Origin: CAYSUS01 sp964434165
GTDB lineage: Bacteria > Planctomycetota > Planctomycetia > Pirellulales > Thermoguttaceae
Assembly: GCA_964434165.1 (NCBI GenBank)
Contig: CAYSUS010000010.1
Location: 33,504 to 97,503 of the forward strand
DNA length: 64,000 bases
Direction: 5' to 3'
Position numbers and translations under genes: made by a program. This document shows, piece after piece, positions 8,920 through 16,772 of this stretch. The notes under the pieces were generated by a model. It was not told the origin of the DNA. It did not search any database and was given only the letters and a program-made list of their open reading frames with translations. Numbering within the stretch: position 1 is the stretch's first letter; each line of letters begins with the position of its first letter.

Positions 8920-9508
8920 GAACCGGCCCGATAGGATGGTGCGGTGTGGTAAGATGCGGGTCCGTCGCCGTCCCCTGCGCCTCCGACCGCCGAGAACCTC
9001 ATGCACCGTGAGATCGACCACGCCGACGCGCAAGCGGGCAACCCCAGCGGCCGCTTGCGCGAGCCGGCGCGGCAACGACGGGGCCCAGCGCCGAGATCTC
9101 GGAGGTGAGGCCGCGGGCAACGAGGCCCCGAGGTCCCGACATGGAAGAACTCGCTTTCGATGACCAATACCGTTCGGGCGATTCTGGTGCATCGACGCAA
9201 CCTCTTTTTGAAGAAACACTTGTGAACCAGAAGGCCCGGCACACGCATCCGCCACCCCCCTTGGGGGCCCCGCTCGACAGAGGTAAATTTGCCGGTCCCT
9301 GCACCCCGCGGGGCGGGGTGGTAACGAGCCGCCTCAGCCCGGGGTCCACTACGCCAGCAAGTCCCCGGGCGGCAACTGCCCGACGGCGGACGGGCGTTTG
9401 GCCATGCTCTCGGTGGGCCAGACCCATAGGTAGGGCAAGCACAAGGCGGAGGTGAAGCGGGACATCGAGGTCCCTCTCAAGCAAGCGTTTCCCAAGTCCG
9501 GTTGCCGA

Positions 9509-11029
9509 TCACCCCGCGCGGCGGAGCGCCGCTTCGTCGGCCGCCTCCGAGGCCCGGGCGATCAGGCCGGTTGTGGAGTAATCGCCCTGAAGCGGAGCGA
9601 GGACCACTCGGCCGCCGCAAGCCTCGACGGTCTCGTGGCCCACCACGTCCTCGAGACCGTACTGGGCCGCCTTGACGAGCACGTCGGGCCGCAGCCGCTC
9701 GACCAGCGGCGCGACGCTCGCCGAATCGAACAAGGTCACGTAGTCGACGCACGCCAGCGCGGCCAGCATGGCGGCGCGGCCTTGCTCGTCGAGGATCGGC
9801 CGGCCCGGGCCTTTCAGCTCGCGCACGCTGCGGTCGCTGTTGACCGCCACCACGAGCAGATCGCCGCACGATCGGGCGTGCTCCAGCGAGGCCACGTGCC
9901 CGGGGTGCAAGAGGTCGAAGCAGCCGTTGGTCATGACGACACGGTGGCCCTGGCCTCGGCGCCGGTCGAGCTCCGCGAGGAGTTGATCGAGCGGGAGGGT
10001 CTTGCCGCGAGAGGGGCTGCCGAGGCAGGGGCCGCGCGGCGCCGTGGCGATCTCGGCCAGCAGCTCCTCGCGCCGGATCGGCACGACGCCCAGCTTCTCC
10101 ACTTCCAGGCCGCCGGCCAGGTTGGCCAGCTCCAGGGCGTCGGGCCAGTCGGCCCCCGAGGCGATGGCGTAACCCAGGGCGGCCATGACCATGTCGCCCG
10201 CGCCGGTGATGTCGTACACCTGGCGGGGCCGGGTGGGGACGACGCGCCCGCCGTCGCGGCAGTCGGCCCATGCGATGCCCTCGCGGTCGAGGGTCACGGC
10301 GGCCGACTTGACCCCGAAGGCCAGCAGCCGGCGCGCGGCCTCCAGGCCGTCCTCGGGCGTGACGATCCTCATGCCGGCGGCCAGGCCCGCCTCGTGGCGG
10401 TTGGGCGTGACGCACGCGCAGCCGGCGTACTTGTGGTAGTCGGCCGACCGCGCCGGGTCGGCCAGGACCGGAACGTCGGCGGCCTGGGCAATGGCGATCA
10501 ACTGGGGCACGAGGGCCCCGGCGCACACGCCTTTGCCGTAGTCGCTCAGAAGGATGAGGTCGAGACGGTCGAGCTCGGGCCAGATCGCTTCGAGGAGCCG
10601 GTTGACCGCCGCGGCGCCCACGGGGCGCGTGTCTTCGCGATCCACGCGGATCATCTGCTGCGGATGACGGCACTGGCTTCGCCCCAGCAGCCGCTCCTTG
10701 ACCGTGGTCGCGCGGTCGGCCGCGCGGATCAAGGCCTTGCTGGCCACGCCGCAGTCCTTGAGCAGGCCCCGCAGCGTGCTTCCCTCGGGGTCGTCGCCCA
10801 CGATCGCCGCGATCTGAGCGCGGGCGTTGAGGGCGGCCAGCATCGCCGCCACGTTGGCGGCCCCGCCGAGCCGGTGCTCCTGGCGCCCGACCCGGATCAC
10901 GGGAATCGGCGCCTCGGGGCTGACGCGATCGACGTCACCCCACAGGTACCGATCGAGCATGGCGTCGCCGACTACGAGGATTCGGGGGCGGCGCGACTGG
11001 GTCAGAAGCGACTGGAGCCGAGCGGACAT
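9509..11029 (-). CDS. hldE: Bifunctional heptose-7-phosphate kinase / heptose-1-phosphate adenylyltransferase
   Basis: 506 aa, the usual length for HldE. It converts D-glycero-beta-D-manno-heptose 7-phosphate to the 1,7-bisphosphate, and adenylylates heptose 1-phosphate to ADP-heptose for lipopolysaccharide or glycan synthesis. Residues 1-330 are a PfkB/ribokinase-type kinase: DRYLWGDVDRVSPEAPIPV at the substrate site and DITGAGD with catalytic D279. Residues 360-506 are a cytidylyltransferase-fold domain with TNGCFDLLHPGH (H375, H378). The ATG at 11029 is preceded by GGAGGG about 6 nt away. No gmhA or gmhB is visible in the window. The Gram-negative-type heptose pathway fits a planctomycete outer membrane. 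Confidence 0.95.
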   Translation of the reverse strand: MSARLQSLLTQSRRPRILVVGDAMLDRYLWGDVDRVSPEAPIPVIRVGRQEHRLGGAANVAAMLAALNARAQIAAIVGDDPEGSTLRGLLKDCGVASKALIRAADRATTVKERLLGRSQCRHPQQMIRVDREDTRPVGAAAVNRLLEAIWPELDRLDLILLSDYGKGVCAGALVPQLIAIAQAADVPVLADPARSADYHKYAGCACVTPNRHEAGLAAGMRIVTPEDGLEAARRLLAFGVKSAAVTLDREGIAWADCRDGGRVVPTRPRQVYDITGAGDMVMAALGYAIASGADWPDALELANLAGGLEVEKLGVVPIRREELLAEIATAPRGPCLGSPSRGKTLPLDQLLAELDRRRGQGHRVVMTNGCFDLLHPGHVASLEHARSCGDLLVVAVNSDRSVRELKGPGRPILDEQGRAAMLAALACVDYVTLFDSASVAPLVERLRPDVLVKAAQYGLEDVVGHETVEACGGRVVLAPLQGDYSTTGLIARASEAADEAALRRAG

Positions 11030-11085
11030 CCTTGTCCCTCCGCAGTGCAATGCGAAACCGCGTGCTGCCTGGCAGTTGCAGTGGC

Positions 11086-11114
11086 AATCTATCACACGTC
11101 TTACGGTGGGTCGA
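11086..11114 (-). promoter_or_regulatory. Putative hldE promoter
   Basis: Minus strand TCGACC (11114-11109), 17-nt spacer, TAGATT (11091-11086), about 57-62 nt upstream of the hldE ATG. Confidence 0.4.
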
Positions 11115-11452
11115 TCCCGATTCGCACGGGCCGTTCCGCCGCCCGCTTCCTGCCCGACTGGTGTCAAGTCGCCGTGAAGCGGCGCCCCGGCCGACCCGCG
11201 CCCCCTCCCACGACGTGTCTCTGCTGTGCCAACCGGACCCTAACGAAACCCATGGCACTCCTCGGGGTTCACAACTCACAGCCTTTCCGCGCCGCGGGAT
11301 CGGCCTTGACGGTCGCCCGGCCCCGGGTTATCGAGACTCCAAGGGAAGACACCTCGACACAAGGTGACGCCGTCCGCCTGCCACCCCCCCCGCGGCCGCG
11401 GGTTGACTCCGAGCCCTCGGCTGAAGGCAGAACCGGGCCGTCGCCTTTCGAG

Positions 11453-11487
11453 AAGACCGCCGGTACGAAGCCGGCGGTTTTCTTTTG
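11453..11487 (+). terminator. Rho-independent terminator, T-tract on the plus strand
   Basis: Arms ACCGCCGG (11456-11463) and CCGGCGGT (11471-11478), extendable by GAA/TTC, with a 7-nt loop, then TTTTCTTTT on the plus strand. No plus-strand gene lies upstream. On the minus strand it sits 58-92 bases past the mntP stop and could serve as its terminator, though the T-tract there is poor. Confidence 0.65.
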
Positions 11488-11544
11488 GGCTCAGCGCGGG
11501 ATGACACGGCAGTCGCGACGGGCCGAGGGGGCAGGAAGCTCCGG

Positions 11545-12111
11545 TCACGTACCCGAAAGAATGTGGTGGACGACGATCCGCGTGCCGATCCAGATCAGCA
11601 CGCACCCCCCGATCAACTCCGCGCGTCGCCTCCACCGCTGCCCCAGCCGGTTTCCGAAGCAGATGCCGGCGGCCGTGAACAGACCCGCCACCAGTCCGAT
11701 CGTGGCGCTGGCCTTCCAGATGTCTTCGCCGAGAACGCCCATCGTCATGCCCACGCCCAGGGCGTCGATGCTCGTGGCCAGCGAGAGCGTGACCAGCGAG
11801 AGGCCCCGCGTGGGATCGCGGAACTCGCGGTGGGCGTCGGGCTGCTGGGAATCGACGAGCATCTTCGCGCCGATGTAGGTCAGCAGCGCGAAGGCCACCC
11901 AGTGATCGAAACGGGCCACCGCGGGGGCGATCTCGCGACCGGCCAGCCACCCGAAGACCGGCATCATGGCCTGGAACAGTCCGAAATGAAAGGCCAGGCG
12001 AAAGGCCTGCCTGCCCGTGACCTGGCCGAGCGCGATGCCGGCGGCGATGGCCACGGCCAGGGCGTCCATGGCCAGCCCCACGGCCAGCCCCATGAGGGTC
12101 ATCCACGACAC
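11545..12111 (-). CDS. mntP: Manganese efflux pump MntP
   Basis: 188 aa inner-membrane protein with six membrane segments in two related halves. The family signature is present in each half: GLAMDALAVAIAAG near the N-terminus and SLATSIDALGVGMTMGV in the middle, with conserved Asp residues for Mn2+. It exports excess manganese. The GTG start is supported by GGAG 8 nt upstream. The gene lies 37 bases downstream of aroH and is probably cotranscribed. A yybP-ykoY Mn riboswitch often precedes mntP, but the short gap rules one out directly upstream. Confidence 0.93.
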   Translation of the reverse strand: MSWMTLMGLAVGLAMDALAVAIAAGIALGQVTGRQAFRLAFHFGLFQAMMPVFGWLAGREIAPAVARFDHWVAFALLTYIGAKMLVDSQQPDAHREFRDPTRGLSLVTLSLATSIDALGVGMTMGVLGEDIWKASATIGLVAGLFTAAGICFGNRLGQRWRRRAELIGGCVLIWIGTRIVVHHILSGT

Positions 12112-12148
12112 GGGCAGTTCTCCGCACCGGCGTGCCCGGCCCCACCGT

Positions 12149-12592
12149 TCACTTGCGCCGGCTGGACTTCGCCGCGGTGTTCAGGTGGGCTTGGATCCAG
12201 TTCTCCAGCTCGGCCCAGTCCACGGGGGGCAGTTGGGAGAGGTCGGGACGCAGATTGACCGCGTCGCGGATATAGACGTGCACGATCTCATCGGCCGGCT
12301 TGTCGGTGTTCCAGTGGATCAGCACGCGGATGCAGCCCTCCAGTCCGCCCGGCACGCTCAGCTCATACGCACACAGGAGGGGAACGTCCATCCACCCGAG
12401 TTGTCGGGCGGCCAGCGCGGGGAACTCGGCGTTCAAATCGCGGGTCGTGGTGAAAATGGCGCTGGCCACGTCCTCCTTGCGGATGTCGTTCTGGCGGATC
12501 ATCAGCGCGAGCAACTGCCGGGTCGCCTCCAGAATGGCATCGCTGGTGTTGGCCTCGGTCGTCGTCGCGCCGCGGACCCCACGACAATCCAT
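12149..12592 (-). CDS. aroH: Chorismate mutase, AroH class
   Basis: 147 aa, the monofunctional pseudo-alpha/beta-barrel chorismate mutase of the Bacillus AroH type, converting chorismate to prephenate for Phe and Tyr. The N-terminus MDCRGVRGATTTEANTSD matches the family's GxRGATT start (active-site Arg). Further matches are IFTTTRDLNAEFPALAAR and the C-terminal VHVYIRDAVNLRPDL with the conserved Arg. The ATG at 12592 is preferred over the ATG two codons upstream because AAGGAG sits 7 nt before it and only 1 nt before the other. It is probably cotranscribed with mntP. Confidence 0.94.
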   Translation of the reverse strand: MDCRGVRGATTTEANTSDAILEATRQLLALMIRQNDIRKEDVASAIFTTTRDLNAEFPALAARQLGWMDVPLLCAYELSVPGGLEGCIRVLIHWNTDKPADEIVHVYIRDAVNLRPDLSQLPPVDWAELENWIQAHLNTAAKSSRRK

Positions 12593-12641
12593 GCGCATGC
12601 TCCTTCCCAGGCCGGGCCGTCCCCAAGGTTGCCAAATCCCC

Positions 12642-12647
12642 AGTCTA
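12642..12647 (-). promoter_or_regulatory. Putative -10 element for aroH-mntP
   Basis: Minus strand GGGCTAGACTGG, with TAGACT at 12647-12642, about 50 nt upstream of the aroH ATG. No clear -35 box was found at 16-18 nt spacing. Confidence 0.4.
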
Positions 12648-12689
12648 GCCCAACCGCCGGGCGGCGGCTACCACGGCGGACTTCGGGCA

Positions 12690-12725
12690 AGAAAAGCGAC
12701 CGGCCGGCGCGCGCCGGCCGGTCGC
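12690..12725 (-). terminator. Strong rho-independent terminator of the Hsp20 operon
   Basis: A perfect 30-bp palindrome (12696-12725) with 15-bp arms GCGACCGGCCGGCGC, all but two positions G or C. On the minus strand it is followed by TTTTCTTG. It lies 30 bases past the stop of the last Hsp20 gene and just before the aroH promoter region. Confidence 0.85.
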
Positions 12726-12755
12726 CTCAACGCTGCACGAACTCCTGATTACCGC

Positions 12756-13253
12756 TTACTGCGACGACGCGCCGCCGCTGTTGACCTCGATCCGCCGACC
12801 TGCGGCGGCTTCCGTCTTGGGAAGGGTGATTGTCAGCACGCCGTTGGCTGCCGAGGCCTGCACCTTCTGGGAATCCACGGCCGCCGGCAGGAGCACGGTG
12901 CGGCGGAACGCCCCGAAGCGGCTTTCGGAGACGTGCAAGCTCTCTACCTTGCGCTCGGACGACTCCTTCTTCTCGCCCGAGACTGTCAGTTGGTTTCCGC
13001 TGACCGTCACCTCGACCTGCTTGGGGTCGATGCCGGGCACCTCGGCGCGGACCACGATTTGCTTGTCGTCCTCGCTCAGGTCGATGGTCGGCTGCCAGCC
13101 GGTGGATCCGGCGAGCGGCCAGTCCAGTGCGGCCAGCGGCTCGCGGAGATAACGATCGAACAGGCGGTCCATTTCGGTCTGGAGTGCCACCAGGGGCGAC
13201 TCCTCGACCGGCACGCCCTCGCCTCGCTTGCTTCTCCAAGGTATGAGATTCAT
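12756..13253 (-). CDS. Hsp20/alpha-crystallin small heat-shock protein (third in cluster)
   Basis: 165 aa. ATP-independent holdase that binds unfolding proteins. The alpha-crystallin domain spans about residues 50-150 (WQPTIDLSEDDKQIVVRAEV, then VPGIDPKQVEVTVSGNQLTV, then NGVLTITLPK), with the conserved G-V-L of the C-terminal strand. The N-terminus is PLVALQTEMDRLFDRYL, typical of bacterial class A sHsps. The start is fixed by GGAGGTG about 7 nt before the ATG; the longer frame is not preceded by a ribosome site. It is the most distal gene of a three-gene unit, 86 bases after the previous stop. The C-terminus lacks a clear I-x-I motif, which may limit oligomerisation. Confidence 0.93.
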   Translation of the reverse strand: MNLIPWRSKRGEGVPVEESPLVALQTEMDRLFDRYLREPLAALDWPLAGSTGWQPTIDLSEDDKQIVVRAEVPGIDPKQVEVTVSGNQLTVSGEKKESSERKVESLHVSESRFGAFRRTVLLPAAVDSQKVQASAANGVLTITLPKTEAAAGRRIEVNSGGASSQ

Positions 13254-13339
13254 GGCAACACCTCCTTCGAAAAGCGCTGTCCCGGGAGTTGCGCGCCGGC
13301 GCCGCGAACGAGGCGTCGACGCGCCTCCGGCGCGCGACC

Positions 13340-13741
13340 TCACTTGACCTGCACGGCGATCTTGCGCGGTTTGACCTCCTCGGCCTTGGGCAAGTGCAGG
13401 GTGAGCACGCCATCGGTGTACTCCGCCGAGATCTTCGTGGAGTCGATGGCCTCGCTGATCCGAAACGTCCGATAGTAGTCGCCGATTCCGTATTCCTGCA
13501 GCAGGTACTCCGTCTTCTCCTCCTGCCGCGCCGGGACGCTGGCGTGGATGGTCAGCTCGCCCTCCTCGAAATGGATTTCGATCTGATCGCCCGACGCCCC
13601 GGGGACGTCGGCCACGACCAGAAGCTCGTCTTCCTTCTCGAGGATGTCCACGTTGGGCCGGTAGAAGCGGCCGCTGCGCGTGTGCTCGGCGCGGGACACG
13701 TCTTCACCGGAAGTCTGCGGCACGTCGTTCTTCTCGGACAT
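13340..13741 (-). CDS. Hsp20/alpha-crystallin small heat-shock protein (second in cluster)
   Basis: 133 aa. The alpha-crystallin domain covers about residues 25-125 (YRPNVDILEKEDELLVVADV, then VPGASGDQIEIHFEEGELTI, then DGVLTLHLPKAEEVKPRKI). A short Ser/Asp-rich N-terminal arm replaces the MDRLF-type segment of its neighbours. The insertion YLLQEYGIGDYYRTFRIS is typical of a class found next to other Hsp20 genes in delta-proteobacteria and planctomycetes. A GAGGAGGT ribosome site precedes the ATG. The gap to the first gene of the cluster is 79 bases. Confidence 0.93.
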   Translation of the reverse strand: MSEKNDVPQTSGEDVSRAEHTRSGRFYRPNVDILEKEDELLVVADVPGASGDQIEIHFEEGELTIHASVPARQEEKTEYLLQEYGIGDYYRTFRISEAIDSTKISAEYTDGVLTLHLPKAEEVKPRKIAVQVK

Positions 13742-13820
13742 CGTCTTACCTCCTCGTGGTTTCGCGAAGCGGCCCTCGGGCCGGATCTCTACTCACCTTA
13801 CGTCTTCCGAAGCGATCCCC

Positions 13821-14264
13821 TTACGCGGACGCCACCGGGATCTTGCGCGGCTTGGCGGCCTCGGCCTTCGGCATGGTGACCGTCAGGACCCCGTTGCGAA
13901 GATCGGCGGAGACTCGGTCCGCGTCCACCTCGACGGGCAGGCGGAGGACCCGGGTGAAACTGCCGACCGGACGCTCGCGCCGGTGGTAGGTAATGCCCTG
14001 CTCGGGCTTCTCCTCGCGGCGAACCGTCAGGTTCAGTGCGTCGCCGACCACGGCCAGGTCGATCTGGTCGGCGCTGACGCCAGGAACTTCGACCTCCGCG
14101 TGCAGCGCTTCGCCGCTCTCCCAGGCATTGACGGCCGGTTGGCCGCGGCCCGCAGCCGGCACGGCTCCGCCGGGTAGCCACTGGCTGACCCCGGTCAGAA
14201 GTCGATCCATTTCATCACGAAGCTGGTGCAGCGGATAACGAGGGATACCGTAGCGATAGGTCAT
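13821..14264 (-). CDS. Hsp20/alpha-crystallin small heat-shock protein (first in cluster)
   Basis: 147 aa. N-terminal PRYPLHQLRDEMDRLLTGV, then an alpha-crystallin domain from about residue 42 (AVNAWESGEALHAEVEVPGV) to the C-terminal NGVLTVTMPKAEAAKPRKIP. An AGGAGGA ribosome site lies just before the ATG. It is the promoter-proximal gene of the cluster. No CIRCE element (TTAGCACTC inverted repeat) and no convincing sigma-32-type promoter could be seen in the 560 bases upstream, so heat regulation is unproven. Confidence 0.94.
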   Translation of the reverse strand: MTYRYGIPRYPLHQLRDEMDRLLTGVSQWLPGGAVPAAGRGQPAVNAWESGEALHAEVEVPGVSADQIDLAVVGDALNLTVRREEKPEQGITYHRRERPVGSFTRVLRLPVEVDADRVSADLRNGVLTVTMPKAEAAKPRKIPVASA

Positions 14265-14825
14265 CGATAGTCCTCCTTCTTACTGGACGGACGAACGTCT
14301 GAATGATCTGACGCGGAATCCTTGAAGCGGTCCCGGCACCGTTTCAGAGTTACTGTTGCTGACTGGAGCAAACCCTGTGCCGAACCTCTGTGACGACTCG
14401 GCTGATTGTTGTATCCCAAGGACTTGCGCAGGCAGTTCACCACCCGATCGTTCGACCGGACTGCCAAAACGGCAGGCGAGATCGGATTGCCTGCGACGCA
14501 ACGGCGCGCCGGTTCCCGGGAGCCGCCGACCCCCCTTCGGCCACGGCAGAATCCGGCCCCGCTGGAGGGCCTCGTCCGACGCGACGGCTTGCGGGCTGGC
14601 AGGCCTCCCCGATACCCCACACGTGCCATCTCGCGGAGCAGGCCCGCCTGCTCCCTCCACGGGGCCGCTGCTTGAAACGTAACCGTGGAAGGCGTTTCGT
14701 GTTCCGACGCCGTGGCCGCGACGATCCATTGCGGTTGTGGTGGGTCGAAGCGCCAGCTATACTAATGCGCTTGTTCGCCTTTCCGGCCCCAGCTTGCGCA
14801 GGCCGTTCATCTTTCCAGGTATCCA
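14265..14825. other. Divergent intergenic region, 561 bases
   Basis: Holds the upstream region of the Hsp20 genes on the minus strand (no clear promoter found) and the promoter of the fab cluster on the plus strand at 14735-14763. No coding sequence is supported. Confidence 0.55.
14735..14763 (+). promoter_or_regulatory. Putative promoter of the fab cluster
   Basis: TTGTGG (14735-14740), 17-nt spacer, TATACT (14758-14763). Initiation near 14770 gives a leader of about 55 nt to the first fabZ-like gene. Confidence 0.6.
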
Positions 14826-15329
14826 ATGCGGTTCTCGCTGATTGATCGCATCGTCGAGTTGGAGCCGAATCGCCGCATCCTGGCGGTGAAGAACCTCTCA
14901 CTCGCCGAGGAGTATCTCGGCGACCACTTCCCGGGGTTTCCGGTGATGCCCGGCGTGTTGATGCTGGAGGCCATGACCCAGGCCGGCGCCTGGCTGGTCC
15001 GCGCCAGCGAGGACTTCGCCCATAGCATCGTGGTCCTCCGCCAGGCGGCCAACGTCAAGTACGGCCGCTTCGTTGAGCCCGGCCACACGTTGTGCGTGAC
15101 CGCCGAGATCCTCAGCCAGACGGACGAGGAGACGAGATTGAAGGCCCAGGGGACGGTGGACGGACAGCTCAGCGTGGGAGCCCGGCTGATCCTCGCCCGT
15201 TACAATCTGGCCGACACGCGCCCCTCCCACGCGTACGCCGACGCCACGGTTCGGGAGCAGATGCGCAAGCAGTTTGCGATTCTCATTGGCGGCAGCGTCG
15301 CGCCGTCCCCGGCGCCGGTCGCTTCGTAG
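14826..15329 (+). CDS. fabZ: 3-hydroxyacyl-ACP dehydratase, FabZ-like
   Basis: 167 aa hot-dog-fold dehydratase that removes water from 3-hydroxyacyl-ACP. Catalytic residues are H34 in DHFPGFPVMPGVLMLEAM and E48 in the same helix, as in FabZ. The C-terminal extension of about 20 residues (SVAPSPAPVAS) is not part of the fold. It is the first gene of a five-gene cluster: dehydratase, FabG, acyl carrier protein, second dehydratase, FabF. The ATG follows an AGG 7 nt upstream. Whether the cluster makes bulk fatty acids or a special lipid is unknown; the second fabZ-like gene with the same active-site spacing suggests a dedicated assembly. Confidence 0.92.
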   Translation: MRFSLIDRIVELEPNRRILAVKNLSLAEEYLGDHFPGFPVMPGVLMLEAMTQAGAWLVRASEDFAHSIVVLRQAANVKYGRFVEPGHTLCVTAEILSQTDEETRLKAQGTVDGQLSVGARLILARYNLADTRPSHAYADATVREQMRKQFAILIGGSVAPSPAPVAS

Positions 15330-15409
15330 ACCGCCGCGGCGCGACGGGGCCAACGAGAGGGGCGACCGCCCTCGGAACAAACCACTTCAAGCGGTAATCG
15401 ATCACACCT

Positions 15410-16162
15410 ATGCGTCTGGAAGGAAAACGGGCCCTGGTCACCGGAGGCAGTCGAGGCATCGGCAGGGCCTGCGTCGAAGTGCTCGCCGCCGAGGGAGCCG
15501 AGGTCGCCTTCATTTACCAGAGCCACCGGGAGGCCGCCGACGAGCTCGCCGGCCAGCTCGCGTCGCGGGGATGCAAGGCCCATGCCATCCAGGCCGACGT
15601 CCGCGATCACGACCGGACCGTCGAGGTCGTCGAGGAGCTGATCCAGCAATGGGAGCGAATCGACGTGCTCGTGAACTCGGCGGGCATCATCCGCGACACC
15701 TTGCTGGGCGCGATGACCACCGAGCAGTGGCAGGACGTCATCGATACCAATCTCGGGGGGACCTGCAACTACTGTCGCGCGGTCTCGCAGCACATGTCCT
15801 TCCAGCGGAGTGGGGCGATCGTCAACGTCTCGAGCACGGCGTCCGAGTTTGCTTCCCGCGGCCAGGTGAACTATGCCGCCAGCAAGGGCGGCATCGATGC
15901 CCTTACCCGCTGCCTCGCCAAGGAGCTCGCCCCGCGCAAGGTCCGCGTCAACGCCGTGGCGCCCGGCATGATCGACACGGACATGAGCCAGGTGATCCGC
16001 GGGATCGTCGGTGATCGGCTCAAGCAGATCATTCCCATGAAGCGGATCGGGCAGCCCGACGAAGTTGCCCGGGTCGTCGCGTTCCTGGCCAGCGACGAGG
16101 CTGCCTACGTGACGGGCCAGGTGTGGAGGGTTGACGGCGGGCTGAGCCTCGGGGGCTACTGA
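15410..16162 (+). CDS. fabG: 3-oxoacyl-ACP reductase
   Basis: 250 aa short-chain dehydrogenase that reduces 3-oxoacyl-ACP with NADPH. The Rossmann motif TGGSRGIG is at residues 11-18. The catalytic tetrad is N114, S142, Y155 and K159 (YAASK). NVSS, VNAVAPGMIDTDM and the C-terminal VTGQVWRVDGGLSLGGY are typical of FabG. It lies 80 bases after the first fabZ gene; no clear ribosome site is seen before the ATG. Confidence 0.93.
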   Translation: MRLEGKRALVTGGSRGIGRACVEVLAAEGAEVAFIYQSHREAADELAGQLASRGCKAHAIQADVRDHDRTVEVVEELIQQWERIDVLVNSAGIIRDTLLGAMTTEQWQDVIDTNLGGTCNYCRAVSQHMSFQRSGAIVNVSSTASEFASRGQVNYAASKGGIDALTRCLAKELAPRKVRVNAVAPGMIDTDMSQVIRGIVGDRLKQIIPMKRIGQPDEVARVVAFLASDEAAYVTGQVWRVDGGLSLGGY

Positions 16163-16270
16163 GGGGGTGGGCCTTGGGGCGGCGCGGCGCCCTGCCGACG
16201 CCGGGCGGCCCCAAAGCCGGTGCACGCCGCGTCCTTTGGTTGCATAGAACGCGTTTGGAGGTTGATCAAC

Positions 16271-16663
16271 ATGCCGACGAAGGAAGAGGTCTTTTCGAAG
16301 ATTCAAGCTGCGCTGGTCGATGCCCTGGGCGTGGACGAGGACGAAGTGACGCGCGAGGCCACGCTGGTGGGCGACCTCGGCGCCGAGTCGATCGACTTCC
16401 TCGACATCGTATTCCGCCTGGAGAAGGCGTTTGACATCAAGATCCCCCAGGGCGAGCTCCTCCCCCAGGACATCCTCACCAGCGCCGAGTTCGTCAAGGA
16501 AGGGAGACTCACGGAGGAGGGGCTGCAGAAGCTTCGCGAGCGTCTTCCCTTCGTCGATCTGGACAAGTTCGCCGAGAACCCCGTGGTCCAGGATTTCCCC
16601 AACGTGATGACCGTCGCCGACATGTGCCGCTACGTGGAACAGAAGGTCGGCGTCAGCGAATAG
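16271..16663 (+). CDS. Acyl carrier protein with C-terminal extension
   Basis: 130 aa against the usual 75-85. The start is fixed by GGAGG about 9 nt before the ATG; the longer frame is spurious. S40 in DLGAESIDFLDI is the phosphopantetheine attachment site. Residues 1-60 match the ACP fold, then about 50 residues follow (TEEGLQKLRERLPFVDLDKF, then VADMCRYVEQKVGV), separating the last ACP helix from the core. This is a specialised ACP and presumably serves the enzymes encoded around it. It is not necessarily the housekeeping AcpP. Confidence 0.92.
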   Translation: MPTKEEVFSKIQAALVDALGVDEDEVTREATLVGDLGAESIDFLDIVFRLEKAFDIKIPQGELLPQDILTSAEFVKEGRLTEEGLQKLRERLPFVDLDKFAENPVVQDFPNVMTVADMCRYVEQKVGVSE

Positions 16664-16772
16664 CGGAGCCGTCCGCGGGGGGCGGCTGGCCGGGGCCCGG
16701 GCGCGGCGGCGCCGGTTGCCCTTGCGGGCCGCACGCCCCTGCCCGCCGTCGCCATCTCCAAGAGGCATCGCC

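Larger units (their letters stand above)
8709..9508. other. Intergenic region, 800 bases, with possible gene relic
   Basis: No intact gene is supported. It holds repeat A, a minus-strand promoter, and a short plus-strand stretch at about 9344-9433 whose translation (CPTADGRLAMLSVGQ, then a stop) reads like a fragment of a degraded secreted-protein gene. Bases 9120-9230 have lower GC than their surroundings. Confidence 0.5.
11030..11544. other. Intergenic region, 515 bases
   Basis: Upstream region of hldE plus a hairpin terminator at 11453-11487 beyond the end of mntP. No coding sequence is supported in 11120-11450. Confidence 0.55.

Noticed and set aside
11030..11544. 6S RNA, tmRNA, SRP RNA or RNase P RNA ahead of the terminator at 11453
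   Set aside because: None of the conserved core sequences of these RNAs could be recognised.
9452..11878. 808-codon plus-strand open frame spanning hldE and mntP
   Set aside because: Opposite two well-supported genes and their intergenic region.
12696..12725. Operator or recombination site as an explanation of the 30-bp palindrome
   Set aside because: Its position just past the Hsp20 stop and the following T-tract fit a terminator better.
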